Positions 25,446 through 35,900 of a DNA stretch of 64,000 nt are shown here, in pieces. A model generated the notes under the pieces. That model worked only from the letters and a program-made list of their open reading frames with translations, ran no database searches and had not been told where the DNA came from. The position numbers were made by a program, and so were the translations under genes. The stretch's first letter is position 1; each line of letters starts with the position of its first letter. Origin of the DNA: an uncultured Coriobacteriaceae bacterium (GTDB taxonomy: Bacteria; Actinomycetota; Coriobacteriia; Coriobacteriales; Atopobiaceae); contig CADAAU010000001.1 of NCBI GenBank assembly GCA_902786015.1, positions 212,116 to 276,115 of the forward strand, in the 5' to 3' direction.

Positions 25446-26345
25446 ATGATGGCAACAGACGTTCGTAGTCTCACCGGATCGATTGTGGCTCTGGTCACCC
25501 CATTCAAGGATAATGGTGATGTCGATTTCGCAGCACTCGACAGACTGGTGGACTTTCACCTCGAGAACGAGACCGATGGCATTCTTATGCTAGGCACTAC
25601 CGGAGAGTCGTGTACGATGACCGACGCAGAAGACGTCGCCGTTGCACAGCATGTTGTAAATCGTGTAAACGGGGCGATTCCCATCATCGGAGGAGCGGGA
25701 TCGAACGCCACACACGAGAGTTTGACCAAAGCAAAGGGACTCCAGATGGTCGGATGTGATGCCTTGCTGCTCATCACTCCTTACTACAACAAATCTAATG
25801 AAGAAGGCATCTACCATCACTTTGCAACCGTGTTGGATCAGGTCGAGATTCCAGCTATCGTGTACAACATTCCCGGCCGTACCGGCTGCTCCATCAGCGA
25901 GCGTAACGTCACGCGCCTTGCAGAACATCCCAACGTCATGGGTATCAAGGAGGCGAGTGGGTCGATAGGATATGCTACGAGCGTTGCGCGGCACATATCT
26001 CCTGAGTTCCGCATGTACTCGGGCAACGATGACATGATAGTACCCATCCTCTCGCTAGGTGGTTCAGGGGTCATTAGTGTATGGGCAAACGTGCAGCCAA
26101 AACTCTGTCATGACCTCGTTGCATCCTACCTGAACGGAGACTGCGCGACTGCTCTCGATATACAGCTTGCTGGCTTGGATTTGGTTCATGCGCTGTTCTG
26201 CGAGGTCAATCCCATTCCGGTAAAGGCCGCGCTTGCCATGATGGGCTTAATTGAAGAGAGCTATCGCATGCCACTCTATCCCATGTCCGCCGACGCACGC
26301 GCTCGTTTGGAGAAAGCCATGAAGGGGGCTGGTCTCATTGACTAA
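25446..26345 (+). CDS. dapA: 4-hydroxy-tetrahydrodipicolinate synthase
   Basis: From the ATG at 25446 (AGGAGTA just upstream; a second ATG follows) the product has 299 residues, standard for DapA. The barrel motifs are all present: VALVTPF, GTTGES, YYNKSNEEGI, YNIPGRTG (Y140) and GIKEASG with the Schiff-base lysine K168. It condenses pyruvate with aspartate semialdehyde in lysine and diaminopimelate synthesis. dapB overlaps its end by eight bases. Confidence 0.95.
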   Translation: MMATDVRSLTGSIVALVTPFKDNGDVDFAALDRLVDFHLENETDGILMLGTTGESCTMTDAEDVAVAQHVVNRVNGAIPIIGGAGSNATHESLTKAKGLQMVGCDALLLITPYYNKSNEEGIYHHFATVLDQVEIPAIVYNIPGRTGCSISERNVTRLAEHPNVMGIKEASGSIGYATSVARHISPEFRMYSGNDDMIVPILSLGGSGVISVWANVQPKLCHDLVASYLNGDCATALDIQLAGLDLVHALFCEVNPIPVKAALAMMGLIEESYRMPLYPMSADARARLEKAMKGAGLID

Positions 26346-27057
26346 GGTCATGGTGGTAGGGGCCAAGGGCCGTATGGGAAGTCTCATTTGCTCCTCGGTT
26401 GAGGCGGAGCCCAATATGGAGCTGGCCGGCCAATACGACATAGACAATATCTCGGAGCTCGACGAGGAGGCGCCCGCCGCTGACTTGGTCATCGACTTTT
26501 CGAGCCCCGTATCACTTTCCCATGTTGCGGCCTACGTTAGAAGGACCGGGGCGGCTTTGGTGGCGGGTGCGACAGGAATGTCTAAGGAAGATTTAGCGTG
26601 TCTGGAGAACTTGGGATCCGTGAGCCGGGTTGTGTGGTCCTCTAACTATTCCTTGGGTGTTGCTGTCCTGCGCCGTATGGCCGCAGAAGCTGCTCGAGCT
26701 CTTGAGGACTGGGACATCGAGATTGTTGAGACCCATCACAACCAGAAGGCTGACGCTCCCTCGGGTACGGCAAAGGCGCTCATTGATTCAGTCGATCCCT
26801 CGGCTGAACTCGATGTCGTGTACGGGCGCGAGGGAATAGTGGGCGCGCGGTCCAAGCACGAGATTGGCGTGCATGCGTTACGTGGAGGAACGGTGGCGGG
26901 TACCCATGAGGTGCATTTCTTTGGGAATGACGAGGAGGTAACGCTGACTCATCGTGCTACGAGTCGGCAAATCTTCGTTGCGGGTGCCATAGCGTGTGCA
27001 AAAAAGCTGCTTGAGGCAGAGAAAGGCTACTATTCATTCGATAGCCTCATGTTCTAA
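26338..27057 (+). CDS. dapB: 4-hydroxy-tetrahydrodipicolinate reductase
   Basis: The 239-residue product has the DapB nucleotide-binding start KVMVVGAKGRMGS, DFSSP, the SSNYSLGV segment and the catalytic HHNQKADAPSGTA region, ending with HALRGGTVAGTHEVHF. The TTG at 26338 overlapping the dapA end gives the family-typical MTKVxVxG start; an ATG at 26350 would cut into the Rossmann strand. It reduces the DapA product with NAD(P)H. Confidence 0.94.
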   Translation: MTKVMVVGAKGRMGSLICSSVEAEPNMELAGQYDIDNISELDEEAPAADLVIDFSSPVSLSHVAAYVRRTGAALVAGATGMSKEDLACLENLGSVSRVVWSSNYSLGVAVLRRMAAEAARALEDWDIEIVETHHNQKADAPSGTAKALIDSVDPSAELDVVYGREGIVGARSKHEIGVHALRGGTVAGTHEVHFFGNDEEVTLTHRATSRQIFVAGAIACAKKLLEAEKGYYSFDSLMF

Positions 27058-27064
27058 AGAAGCT

Positions 27065-27095
27065 GCGAGGCAGCCTTCGAAGAAAGCTGCCTCGC
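27065..27095 (+). terminator. Hairpin after dapB
   Basis: GCGAGGCAGC (27065-27074) pairs with GCTGCCTCGC (27086-27095), a perfect 10-base stem with an 11-base loop, seven bases after the dapB stop. There is no clear U-run. Confidence 0.55.
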
Positions 27096-27190
27096 TTGCG
27101 AACGAATTATCAAAGGAAACTTTGTCCCTTGCCATAGCCGTTACACTTGACTTATCCTGTCATCTATATACCTGTTCTAAGTGAGGGGAA

Positions 27191-27787
27191 ATGGCTAAAT
27201 CCTTTAGGCGCATGGCACCGTTGTGGATTACGTACGTGCTCTTCTTTTGTCTTGCAGCTACCGGTCCACTCCTCTCTTACTATGGCGAGATTGCCGGCAT
27301 AGAGCGAGGACAATGGGTGTTCCTTTTCCTTATGCCCTTTGCCATCGGATGTATGCCGTACGGCTTTATTATGGGCGAGGTTGTTCAGCATGCCACACGT
27401 GCATCGGGGCGCACGTCTTGGCGTCTGGGGTTCTTCCACTTTATTGTGGTCTATGCGATATTCCTTACGGGTGTTTTTGATTTGCTTTCTAACGTTCACG
27501 ACGTACTGTATTACGCCGTGTGGCTTGGGCCATCGTTCGTGTCTGGGCTGCTCTTTGTCTTTGGCATGTTCATCATGCGCGTCGAGCAAGCCCATTCGGA
27601 CGCACGCTACGGCGTAGAGGTGAGTAGGAACGACCCGTGGGCGGCATTCTTTGACCTGGAGTGGGAAAGCGATGCTCCTCGTAAGGTTGCCGCACGTGCC
27701 GATCTTCCCGACGAGGGACGCAAGAGTCGTCGGGGGTTGTTCAGAAGGCGTCGCAGGAATGTGTCTGATGAGGTGGAGAACGCGTAA
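27191..27787 (+). CDS. Membrane protein of unknown function
   Basis: The 198-residue product has four predicted membrane helices (about residues 8-30, 43-65, 80-102 and 112-132). A hydrophilic cytoplasmic tail follows, ending in a strongly basic cluster with arginines (SRRGLFRRRRRN). I recognise no family. The ATG at 27191 follows GAGGGGA closely; the next Met at residue 8 would start inside the first helix. It is a single gene between the dap operon and fucO. Confidence 0.68.
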   Translation: MAKSFRRMAPLWITYVLFFCLAATGPLLSYYGEIAGIERGQWVFLFLMPFAIGCMPYGFIMGEVVQHATRASGRTSWRLGFFHFIVVYAIFLTGVFDLLSNVHDVLYYAVWLGPSFVSGLLFVFGMFIMRVEQAHSDARYGVEVSRNDPWAAFFDLEWESDAPRKVAARADLPDEGRKSRRGLFRRRRRNVSDEVENA

Positions 27788-27798
27788 GCGTTTGGTAT

Positions 27799-27831
27799 TT
27801 GACACTTTTATTGTCCGAAAACACCTATAAT
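27799..27831 (+). promoter_or_regulatory. Possible fucO promoter with wide spacing
   Basis: A consensus TTGACA (27799-27804) and consensus TATAAT (27826-27831) are separated by 21 bases, longer than normal. The -10 alone may act with another -35-like sequence or an activator. Confidence 0.45.
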
Positions 27832-27872
27832 TGCCTGAGCATTGTACGGACTGTGACCCGGGAGGTCTAAGT

Positions 27873-29033
27873 ATGGCTCAGCGTTTTGTGCTCAACAACA
27901 TTTCATATCATGGCAGTGGCGCCATTGCCGAGGTGCCGGGCGAGATTAGCCGTCGTGGCTACAAAAAGGCGTTTGTTGCCTCCGACCCCGACTTGGTGAA
28001 GTTTGGCGTGACTTCTAAGGTCACGGACCTTTTGGATGAGGCTGGCATTGCGTGGGAGTTGTTCTCCGACATCAAAGCCAATCCCACCATCAAGAACGTC
28101 CAGGACGGCGTAGCTGCCTTCAAGGCTTCTGGCGCAGACTGCATCGTGGCCGTGGGTGGCGGAAGCGCCATGGATACCGCCAAGGGCATTGGCATCATTG
28201 CCGAGAATCCCGAGTTTGCTGACGTGGTGAGCCTGGAGGGCGTTGCCGACACAAAGAATCACGCCACGTTTACCATCGCCGTTGCCACTACCGCTGGCAC
28301 CGCGGCTGAGGTCACCATCAACTACGTCGTGACCGATCCCGAGAAGGAGCGCAAGTTCGTGTGCGTCGACGTCAACGACATTCCCGATGTCGCCGTCGTC
28401 GATCCCGACATGATGGCCTCCATGCCTGCCGGCCTGACTGCCGCTACTGGTATGGACGCGCTGACGCACGCCATCGAGGGCTACACCACCCGTGGCGCGT
28501 GGCAGCTCTCCGACATGTTCCATCTTGAGGCCATCCGCACCATCGCCGCCAATCTGCGTGACTCCTATGCGGAGGCCAAGAGCGGCGTGCCAGGAAGTGG
28601 TCGAGAGGGCATGGCTCTTGGCCAGTACATCGCGGGCATGGGCTTCTCGAACGTGGGCCTGGGCATCGATCACGCCATGGCACACACTCTTTCCGCTCAC
28701 TACGATACCCCGCACGGCGTTGCCTGCGCCATGTTGCTCCCGATTGCCATGGAGTACAACAAGCCTGTTGTGACCGAACGTCTGGCAGACGTGGCCGTGG
28801 CCATGGGCGTTGACACGGCGGGCATGAGCACCGACGAGGCTGCTGACGCAGCCATTGCCGCCGTGCGTCAGCTCTCGGCTGACGTGAACATTCCCAAGAC
28901 CTGCGATGGTCTGGTGGAAGCAGACCTCGATCAGCTTGCGAGCGACGCGCTTGCCGACGCCTGCTATCCCGGCAATCCGCGTGAGGCGGATCACGAGACC
29001 GTGAAGGCGCTCTTCCGCAAAATCATGGCATAG
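27873..29033 (+). CDS. fucO: Lactaldehyde reductase, iron-dependent alcohol dehydrogenase
   Basis: The 386-residue product follows Escherichia coli FucO closely along its length. It has RRGYKKAFVASD near the start, the NAD site GGGSAMDTAK, TTAGTAAEVTINYVVTD, ATGMDALTHAIEGY with the metal-binding Asp and His, and HAMAH...DTPHG carrying the other two His ligands. It reduces lactaldehyde to 1,2-propanediol in anaerobic fucose or rhamnose breakdown, though such enzymes also reduce other aldehydes. The ATG at 27873 follows GGGAGGTC. No fucose or rhamnose genes are nearby. Confidence 0.9.
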   Translation: MAQRFVLNNISYHGSGAIAEVPGEISRRGYKKAFVASDPDLVKFGVTSKVTDLLDEAGIAWELFSDIKANPTIKNVQDGVAAFKASGADCIVAVGGGSAMDTAKGIGIIAENPEFADVVSLEGVADTKNHATFTIAVATTAGTAAEVTINYVVTDPEKERKFVCVDVNDIPDVAVVDPDMMASMPAGLTAATGMDALTHAIEGYTTRGAWQLSDMFHLEAIRTIAANLRDSYAEAKSGVPGSGREGMALGQYIAGMGFSNVGLGIDHAMAHTLSAHYDTPHGVACAMLLPIAMEYNKPVVTERLADVAVAMGVDTAGMSTDEAADAAIAAVRQLSADVNIPKTCDGLVEADLDQLASDALADACYPGNPREADHETVKALFRKIMA

Positions 29034-29050
29034 CCGTCACTCAGTCAGTA

Positions 29051-29111
29051 AAAAAGGCCGTCCCCCTGCTTTTGGAGCTTTGCAAGTTGCTCCAAAAGCA
29101 GGGGGACGGCC
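29051..29111. terminator. Very long perfect-stem terminator
   Basis: Perfect 23-base arms lie at 29056-29078 and 29089-29111 around a 10-base loop, with a run of A before the left arm, giving a U-run on the minus strand. It ends the minus-strand YvlD-like gene and can also stop fucO transcription. Confidence 0.93.
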
Positions 29112-29141
29112 CCTTCTGTGGTTTAGGTCTTTGCAGTGACG

Positions 29142-29510
29142 TTAGTCTTTGTCGGCGCCCACGATGCCACCGACGATGCTCGAGACGATGGAGATGACGA
29201 TGGCGCCAAAGAATGCAGAGCCGAAGTCTGCAATCTGGACGCCGTTGCCAAAGACGTTGACCGAGAGCCAACTGGCGATGAGCAGCGCGACGCCGTTTAT
29301 GACAAGGTGGAAGATGCCGAGCGTAATGATGGAAAGCGGTAGCGAGAGCACGTGCATGATCGGGCGAATGCTCGCGTTGATGAGTGCGATGGCCAACGAA
29401 AAGACTACGATGCTCGTAAGCTGGTCGCCAACGGGTTGGAGTCCGGGTATGAGCCAGACGGCTACCGCTGCCGCAATCGCACTCGTGAGCCAAGAGATCA
29501 AGAATGCCAT
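29142..29510 (-). CDS. YvlD/phage holin family 4-type membrane protein
   Basis: The 122-residue protein has four hydrophobic helices and the family segments ALINASIRPIM and LSIITLGIFHLVINGVALL. These match the chromosomal YvlD-type members of the phage_holin_4_2 family, which are widespread and not a prophage sign. Its role is unknown; some members are linked to envelope stress. The ATG at 29510 is preceded by AAGGAGGAG. Confidence 0.82.
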   Translation of the reverse strand: MAFLISWLTSAIAAAVAVWLIPGLQPVGDQLTSIVVFSLAIALINASIRPIMHVLSLPLSIITLGIFHLVINGVALLIASWLSVNVFGNGVQIADFGSAFFGAIVISIVSSIVGGIVGADKD

Positions 29511-29710
29511 GGATGCTCCTCCTTGGGATTTGAAACGAACAAAGCGTATGCCATGGTACACTCGGCTTTTGCGATGCGCTACCAAATCGTGCGAGTGAGG
29601 AGGAACGATGACGTTGGGGGTTCACTCCCGTTTGCGGGCAGTCTGATCGGGCAGTCATCGTCTGGCCGCACAGTCCATTACGAGGGTAATGCTTTTTTGT
29701 CCCAGCCTCT

Positions 29711-29719
29711 TGCTATGAT
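29711..29719 (+). promoter_or_regulatory. Extended -10 promoter of addBA
   Basis: TGCTATGAT is an extended -10 element about 34 bases before the addB start; no strong -35 is seen. Confidence 0.5.
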
Positions 29720-29752
29720 ATCGCGCGTAAGAAACGACGGAAGGGGGTTGCC

Positions 29753-32700
29753 ATGGCGCTTGTCGTCATTGCTTCGAATGAGGAATGCCTGATGGGGACG
29801 GACGTCGTCCGCGCCTTGCGCCGCCATGTGGAGGCGCGTGGGTCTGCGGCGCTCCTCGTACCAAGTCTCGCGCAGGTTGTGGATGCGCAACGCGCCCTTG
29901 CCACAGTGGGTGGTCTTGCCTTGGGGGTAAAGACCACTACGCTCTCGGTTTGGGCACGCGACTGCTGGGAGACATGGGGTGACGGTCGCAGCATTGCGGA
30001 CGGAAGCGTGTTGACCGTCCTCGCGGCTGAGGCGATGCGATCCGCTTTGCCGGATGATCGTGGTCCTCTTGCGCTGTTGCCCGGCACCGTAAGTGTAATA
30101 GCACGGTTGGTTGCCGACTCGTTGCCATGGCTGCCTCTGGATGAGCGTGGTCAGTTGCGTATTGACGTATGCGAGCACATCGGGCTTGCCAGTGGTGAGA
30201 TGTGTCTCGTGCGTATGGCCGGCAAACTCGCACAGCTGCTCGCGCAGTTCGGTTACGTGAGCGCTTCCGAGGCTGCCGCAATCATAGCGGCGAAGCTTGT
30301 GAGCGGGGAAGTGCCTGCACCGCATGCCGTTGCGACGGGGTTTTCGTGGGCAGCGCGTGCCGAGCGCGAACTCTTGGGAGCCTTTGCCCGCGGGGGCGAG
30401 CTCTCTTTCGTTGTGCCTGCAATGCGAACCCCCGCTTTCGAGCAGGCCTGGAAGCTTGTCGACGCACTGTGCGAGGCTCAGGAGGAGGGGTCGACGAGCA
30501 CTGTGACGGGGGAGACGAATGTTCTCGCCGTTCGCGATTCTGAGCTTCAGGATCTTCTTGACGACTTGTTTGGCGATACGCGACGGGCGATAGGGCAGAG
30601 TGGCCCTGTGGAGCTACTTCTTCCTGCTGGACCCCTGGCGGAGGCGGAAATCGTGGCAAGACGGGTTTGCGAGCTCGTGGGTTCGCAAGCGGATGTTACG
30701 CTTGAGCGGGGTCCGTCCGTTGTCGTGGTGGTGCCAGACGTGCATCGTGCCTGGCGTGAGCTCGTGCCCAAGCTCGAGGAGCGTGGAGTATCCGCACGCA
30801 TTCAATGGACCCAACCCCTAACGGATAGCGCGAGCGCATGCGCCTTCCTAGACTTCGCACTCGAAGTGGCGCGCTTGAGTGAGCTTGCGGCCTCGTGGCC
30901 TGAGCCGCGCCAAGGCCTCGAAGGCCCCGTACCCCAACTGGGCGATATGAGTTGGTGGTCGCCGCGCAGCCTCATAGACTTCCTCTTTGAGGACTTCTCG
31001 CATGTCGAGCCCCAGAAAGCTTGGCGCCTCGACGCCGCTTGGCGCGGGAACCGCCTGCTCACGCCCGCACGTGTCTTGGAGATGCTGCAATCGGAGCGCC
31101 TCACGTCGGCGCCGGTCGCTCGTGCTACCGCCGAGCTCCTGCGAGGGCGCATAGGTAGTGCTGCCGCAAAGCTTCTGGCGCCCTATGCCGGCGTGCATGA
31201 GGCGCGCGATGCCGCAGCGGATGAGGCGCGTGCGGTACTTGAGGGAATGCTCGGTCTCGCGAGGACGATTCGTAGCCTAGGCGTTACGTTCGATCCGCAG
31301 CATCCGGACGATCGCTCCCTTTCGGAGCTCGTCGCTCTGATGGGTTGGGCTGCGGAAGGACGCCAGATGGTATCGCGCATTGGCGTTGGGCCCAACAAGG
31401 AGCATCCCGAGGTTCTCATCATGGGTATGTCGCAGGCCACCCAACTTGCGCAAGCAAGCATGGAAACTGTCGTCGTTTGCGGTCTCACTTCCACAGAGCA
31501 GCCCATAGAGGGCAAGGAGGACGTGCTCCAAGCGATACTCGAGCAGTTGGGCGTGGAGCCGAAGGCGAATCCGCTGGCCGAATCTCGTGCGGAGTTCCGG
31601 GCGGCTCTGGGGGTGGCAAGGTCACGCGTCGTGATGGAGCGTGCGCTCTGTGATGTGGACGGCAAGGAGACCTATCCTTCCGTCATGTTCGCGGAACTCA
31701 TGTCTGTGTATGGGGTTTCGGCGGGGACGCCTCCTGCGCAGATGCCATTTGGCGTGGGACTTAGAAGCGAGCGGCTTCTTACGCGCAACCTCAGCGACAC
31801 TGGTTTGGCGGCGGAGCGCGTTGCGAAGTGTGAGGTTGCTCCGGCAGGTCTTTTGACTGCAGCATCGCGCGAGCTCGTGTTTGTGCCCCAAGCAGGTCGA
31901 GACACCCTTCCGGACGGTCTGCCGATCCTTTCGGCGTCGCAAATAGAAACGTATCTGGAGTGTCCCTACAAATGGTTTAGCCTGCGCCGTCTTCGGCTGG
32001 GGACGGTCGATGCGGGCCATTCTGCGCCGGAGATGGGCACGTTTGCGCATCGCGTGTTGGAGGTGACGCACCGAGAGCTGCTCATGCGCGCCTTGGAGGC
32101 AGAGAACATGGGGATACAGGAGGAGATGCTCACGGAGGAGGAGCTTCTGGCACGTGTGGAACTCGATCCAGCCCGACACATCGAGGGCTCGCGCGTGACC
32201 GAGAAAAACCTTGAAGAGGCGACTGCTGCTCTTGAGCTGGAGTTTGACCTGCACCGTGAGCACATGTACCTGGAGCGGCGTCCCCGCGCGTCCCAGCAGC
32301 TGCTCATTGCGCACGACTCGTCCGAACGAGCGCAGGAGCAGCAGCTCAAAGAGGACCTCGTCTCGACTCTTGCGTACCAGACACGTGTTCTTGAGGGGTT
32401 TGAACCCCGCTTCTTTGAGTGGAGCTTTGGTCGTCACGAACAGCTCGTCCCGTATGCGGGAGCATACATCACGGGCACGGTCGACCGCATCGACGTCAGC
32501 CCGCATGGGACTGCCGTCATCATCGACTACAAGAACAAGCGCCCTTCGGGTTTTGCGGCCGAGTATGACGCGCTTCAGGATGGAGTGCTTGAGGGGGCGA
32601 AGCTGCCTTCGCGCGTGCAGTCGCTTATCTATGCACAGGTGGTGCGACGTGCCTTTGAAGGCCGCCTGCAGCTGGTGGGAAGCGTCTATTTGAGTACGAA

Positions 32701-32968
32701 GTCACCTCATGCCCTTGCCGGAGTCGCCGATGCCAATGTGGTCGACCTTGTGCTTGGAAACGTGAGCGACCGGAGGCTTCCCCGCGTGAGCGTTCCGCCC
32801 AACGAGGAGGGTGCGCCGGGTATGGGTGACCTGCTCGACCATACCGAGGAACTCATTGCAGAGCAAGTGCAGCAGATGCTTGCGGGCAATGTGAAAGCAC
32901 GTCCGCGGGACATGCACTCCTGCGACTTCTGTCCCGTTACGCAATGCGAGAAGAGGGTGGCACAATAA
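29753..32968 (+). CDS. addB: AddB-type helicase-nuclease subunit with Fe-S nuclease domain
   Basis: The 1071-residue protein has a degenerate helicase-like N-terminal part and a C-terminal PD-(D/E)XK nuclease. The nuclease part shows SASQIETYLECPYKWFSL (first cluster cysteine), GTFAHRVLE, the catalytic block GTVDRIDV...AVIIDYKNK, and a final cysteine group CDFCPVTQC, the arrangement of the 4Fe-4S cluster in AddB. With AddA it resects double-strand breaks for RecA-dependent repair. The ATG follows GGAAGGGGG. Its stop overlaps the addA start by one base (TAATG). Length is shorter than Bacillus AddB (about 1160). Confidence 0.88.
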   Translation: MALVVIASNEECLMGTDVVRALRRHVEARGSAALLVPSLAQVVDAQRALATVGGLALGVKTTTLSVWARDCWETWGDGRSIADGSVLTVLAAEAMRSALPDDRGPLALLPGTVSVIARLVADSLPWLPLDERGQLRIDVCEHIGLASGEMCLVRMAGKLAQLLAQFGYVSASEAAAIIAAKLVSGEVPAPHAVATGFSWAARAERELLGAFARGGELSFVVPAMRTPAFEQAWKLVDALCEAQEEGSTSTVTGETNVLAVRDSELQDLLDDLFGDTRRAIGQSGPVELLLPAGPLAEAEIVARRVCELVGSQADVTLERGPSVVVVVPDVHRAWRELVPKLEERGVSARIQWTQPLTDSASACAFLDFALEVARLSELAASWPEPRQGLEGPVPQLGDMSWWSPRSLIDFLFEDFSHVEPQKAWRLDAAWRGNRLLTPARVLEMLQSERLTSAPVARATAELLRGRIGSAAAKLLAPYAGVHEARDAAADEARAVLEGMLGLARTIRSLGVTFDPQHPDDRSLSELVALMGWAAEGRQMVSRIGVGPNKEHPEVLIMGMSQATQLAQASMETVVVCGLTSTEQPIEGKEDVLQAILEQLGVEPKANPLAESRAEFRAALGVARSRVVMERALCDVDGKETYPSVMFAELMSVYGVSAGTPPAQMPFGVGLRSERLLTRNLSDTGLAAERVAKCEVAPAGLLTAASRELVFVPQAGRDTLPDGLPILSASQIETYLECPYKWFSLRRLRLGTVDAGHSAPEMGTFAHRVLEVTHRELLMRALEAENMGIQEEMLTEEELLARVELDPARHIEGSRVTEKNLEEATAALELEFDLHREHMYLERRPRASQQLLIAHDSSERAQEQQLKEDLVSTLAYQTRVLEGFEPRFFEWSFGRHEQLVPYAGAYITGTVDRIDVSPHGTAVIIDYKNKRPSGFAAEYDALQDGVLEGAKLPSRVQSLIYAQVVRRAFEGRLQLVGSVYLSTKSPHALAGVADANVVDLVLGNVSDRRLPRVSVPPNEEGAPGMGDLLDHTEELIAEQVQQMLAGNVKARPRDMHSCDFCPVTQCEKRVAQ

Positions 32969-35900
32969 TGGCGACGATAGACCTCTCCCGACTCAATGAT
33001 TCGCAGCGCGACGTGGTGCTCAGGCTCGACGAGCCTTTGTTCGTCGCCGCAGGCGCCGGATCTGGCAAGACGTTCACGCTCACGGCGCGGCTCGTACACG
33101 CCCTCTCCAAAGGGTCCGGAAAAGACGGCGGCAGATACCTGAACTCAATAGACGAGGCGTTGGTCATCACCTTTACCAAGGCGGCGGCACTAGAGATCAA
33201 AGACCGTGTCCGCGGGGCACTCCGCCAGGCGGGCGAGGAAGACCCGCGTCTTCGCGAGGAGTCCTTGCGCGTTGACGGCGCATGGATATCGACGATTCAC
33301 GGCATGTGCTCGCGCATCCTCAAACGCCATGGAGTGGAGCTGGGCATCGATGCGTCCTTCGAAGTTTGCGAGGGGAGTGTAGGCGAGGCGCTGTTGGCTC
33401 GTGCTCTCGATGAGGTCATCTCGCGGGCACAGGAAGAGGGGGCCTATGACGACCTCTTTGCGGAGTTTCCGCTCTGGGGGCAGGGCGATGGCGCGACCTC
33501 GGTGGTAGGAATGATTCGCCTCCTGCGCCAGGAGGCGGCCAAGTGCTCGCATGGCTACGACGACCTCGTGTGTCCGAGCTCAAACGAAACCGAAGGGGAG
33601 ATTGGCCGGCTGCGCCGGTGCCTCGAAGCGTTGGCTGGACTCAAGCTCACGCAAAAGCAGCAGCAGGCCGTCTTTGCGTCTCTTGACACAATCAATGGCT
33701 TCTGCTCGCTGCCACCTACAGAACGCAAAATAGAGCGGGCATGCGAGGTGCTTGGCAAAGTCAAGATGCCCCGGATTCAGCGCAAGGATGTAAAGCCCTT
33801 GATGGATGACGCGCGCGAGGCGCATGCTGCCGCGACGGTCTGTGCTCACTTCGAGCGCGTGCAAGAATTTGCGCCGCAAGTCGTCGCGCTGGCCCGGCAG
33901 GTGGACGAGCGCTATGCCCAACTTAAGCACGAGCACTCGTACGTGGACAACGATGACCTCATTGAGCTGGCATTGCGCGCGGTGCAGACGAACGAGCAGG
34001 TTGCGCGCGACTATGCGGGTCGGTTCAAGCTTGTTATGATTGACGAGTTCCAAGACACCGATCAGAAACAGCTCCAGCTTATCTCGCTGCTATCGGGTCG
34101 GGATGCGCAACACCTCACGACGGTGGGCGACGCCCAGCAATCCATCTATCGTTTCCGAGGCGGAGACGTCGAGGTCTTCCGAGCGCGCGGGCGCGGTCTT
34201 TCGCAGGAGCAGCACGTACAGATGGACGTGAACTATCGCAGCGATCACCATGTTCTGGCTTTGGTTGAACGCGTGTGCGGGGACGCGGGAATCTTGGACG
34301 ATTTTCTCAAGCTCGCTGGAAACGAGGGGCGTCGGAGTGGTTATGTGGCGCGAAGCGCATCTGGTGAGGAACCACCGCGCGTGTTCCTAGAAGTGGCACA
34401 GGGAGGGCCATCATCGCTTACGAGTGCGACGCTCGCCGCACAGCTTGCGGACCGCTTGGCAAAGCTTGCGCATGCTGGTCAACCTGTCTCGAGCATGGCC
34501 CTTTTGCTCGGGACCACGAGTAAGGTGGGGCTCTATCTGGACGCATTGCGTGCTCGCGGATTGCAGGCGGTCGTAACGGGTGGTTCGTCGTTTACTTCCA
34601 CGACTGAGGTGGGCGTCATACAGGCCCTGCTCCACACCTTTGCGAATCCACACGATACGGAAGACGGCCTCTTTCGCGTGCTTTCCAGTGACATGTTCCG
34701 CCTGGACGCAGATGACTTCTGCATGTTGGGGACGCGTGAGCAGGACGTACTCGATGCACCGACCAAACGTCAGATTGAACAGTGCTTTGTGGACGGCCAA
34801 CTCGAATTATATGGTGGGATGGTGCCCTCGCGACGGTTGACACTTGCTCATGAGGTGCTTACGCGTGCGTTCGCGCGTTTGGGGCGTTGGGAACTGGCGG
34901 ACGTGTGTCAGGCTGCAATAGAGGAGAGCGGTTGGTTGGCGCGCCTCGAGCAGGAAGGCACCGATGGGCTTTCGATTGCGGCAAACGTGTTGGCTGCCGT
35001 GCGGTACGTGCGCGATCTGACGACGAGCCTCGGCCTCGGAGTGGCACGTGCGGCTGATGAGTTCGACAAGTGGCTCTCGGTCGCAAAGCTTACGCCCAAG
35101 GGGCTTGCAGGCGACGCTATCGAGGCAGTGCAAGTCATGACCATACATGGCTCGAAGGGCTTGCAGTTCGGAGTCACCGCGGTTGCCGAATGCTGGGGGA
35201 AGCCGTCCGTAAGTGGAAGACTTGTGGTGGGTCCCGTCGAAGGTCGTCGTGTGGTGTGTGTGGTTCCCAAGCCCGATCTTTCGAGCTTCTCGAAGATGCG
35301 CAACCAACTCGAAGCACCACACGATGTGCGAGAGTGCTCGAGCGTGGCTGAATGGACTGCTTGGCTCAAAGATGCGGAACTGAGCGAGCAGGCGGCTGAG
35401 AAAGCACGTCTTTTGTACGTGGCCCTCACGAGGGCCGAGGAAGCACTCGTGGTTGGCCTGCCCGTTGCAGAGAAGGAATGGTATCGGTCGGAGTTGGCTA
35501 TGGGCATGCTTGGCGCATTTCCTGAGCTTGACGAGCTCGTGCCTGGTGAGTGCGAGGTCTGCATAGAGCCAGAACGTGGCATCAGCTGCGAGGCACGCGA
35601 GGACGACGGCATGGGAGGTTCGTGCATCGTTCGTCATCGCATGTCCGTCGCTCCCGCAGTGGCGCGTGTGATCGAGCTTCGTCGTGGTGCACAGAAGGAC
35701 GACCCATGGCAAGCTGTCTCGGCGGGAACGCTTGCGGGCTTTGATGGAGAACTGCCGGAGGCGGCCTCACTTGTACCGATGCTTGGCACGCCGATGAGCG
35801 GGCAAGACCGTCTTGAGGGAGTGGGCGACTCGCGCGAGACGTTCGAGCTATTTGACGTCAGACATCGCTCTTTGGCGGTCTATGGCTGGCGAGAGCGCGA

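Noticed and set aside
27799..27831. Standard sigma-70 promoter for fucO
   Set aside because: Both hexamers are consensus, but the 21-base spacing is outside the normal range, so it is listed only as a possible promoter.
29142..29510. Phage holin, hence prophage remnant
   Set aside because: The protein matches the chromosomal YvlD-type branch and no other phage gene is nearby.
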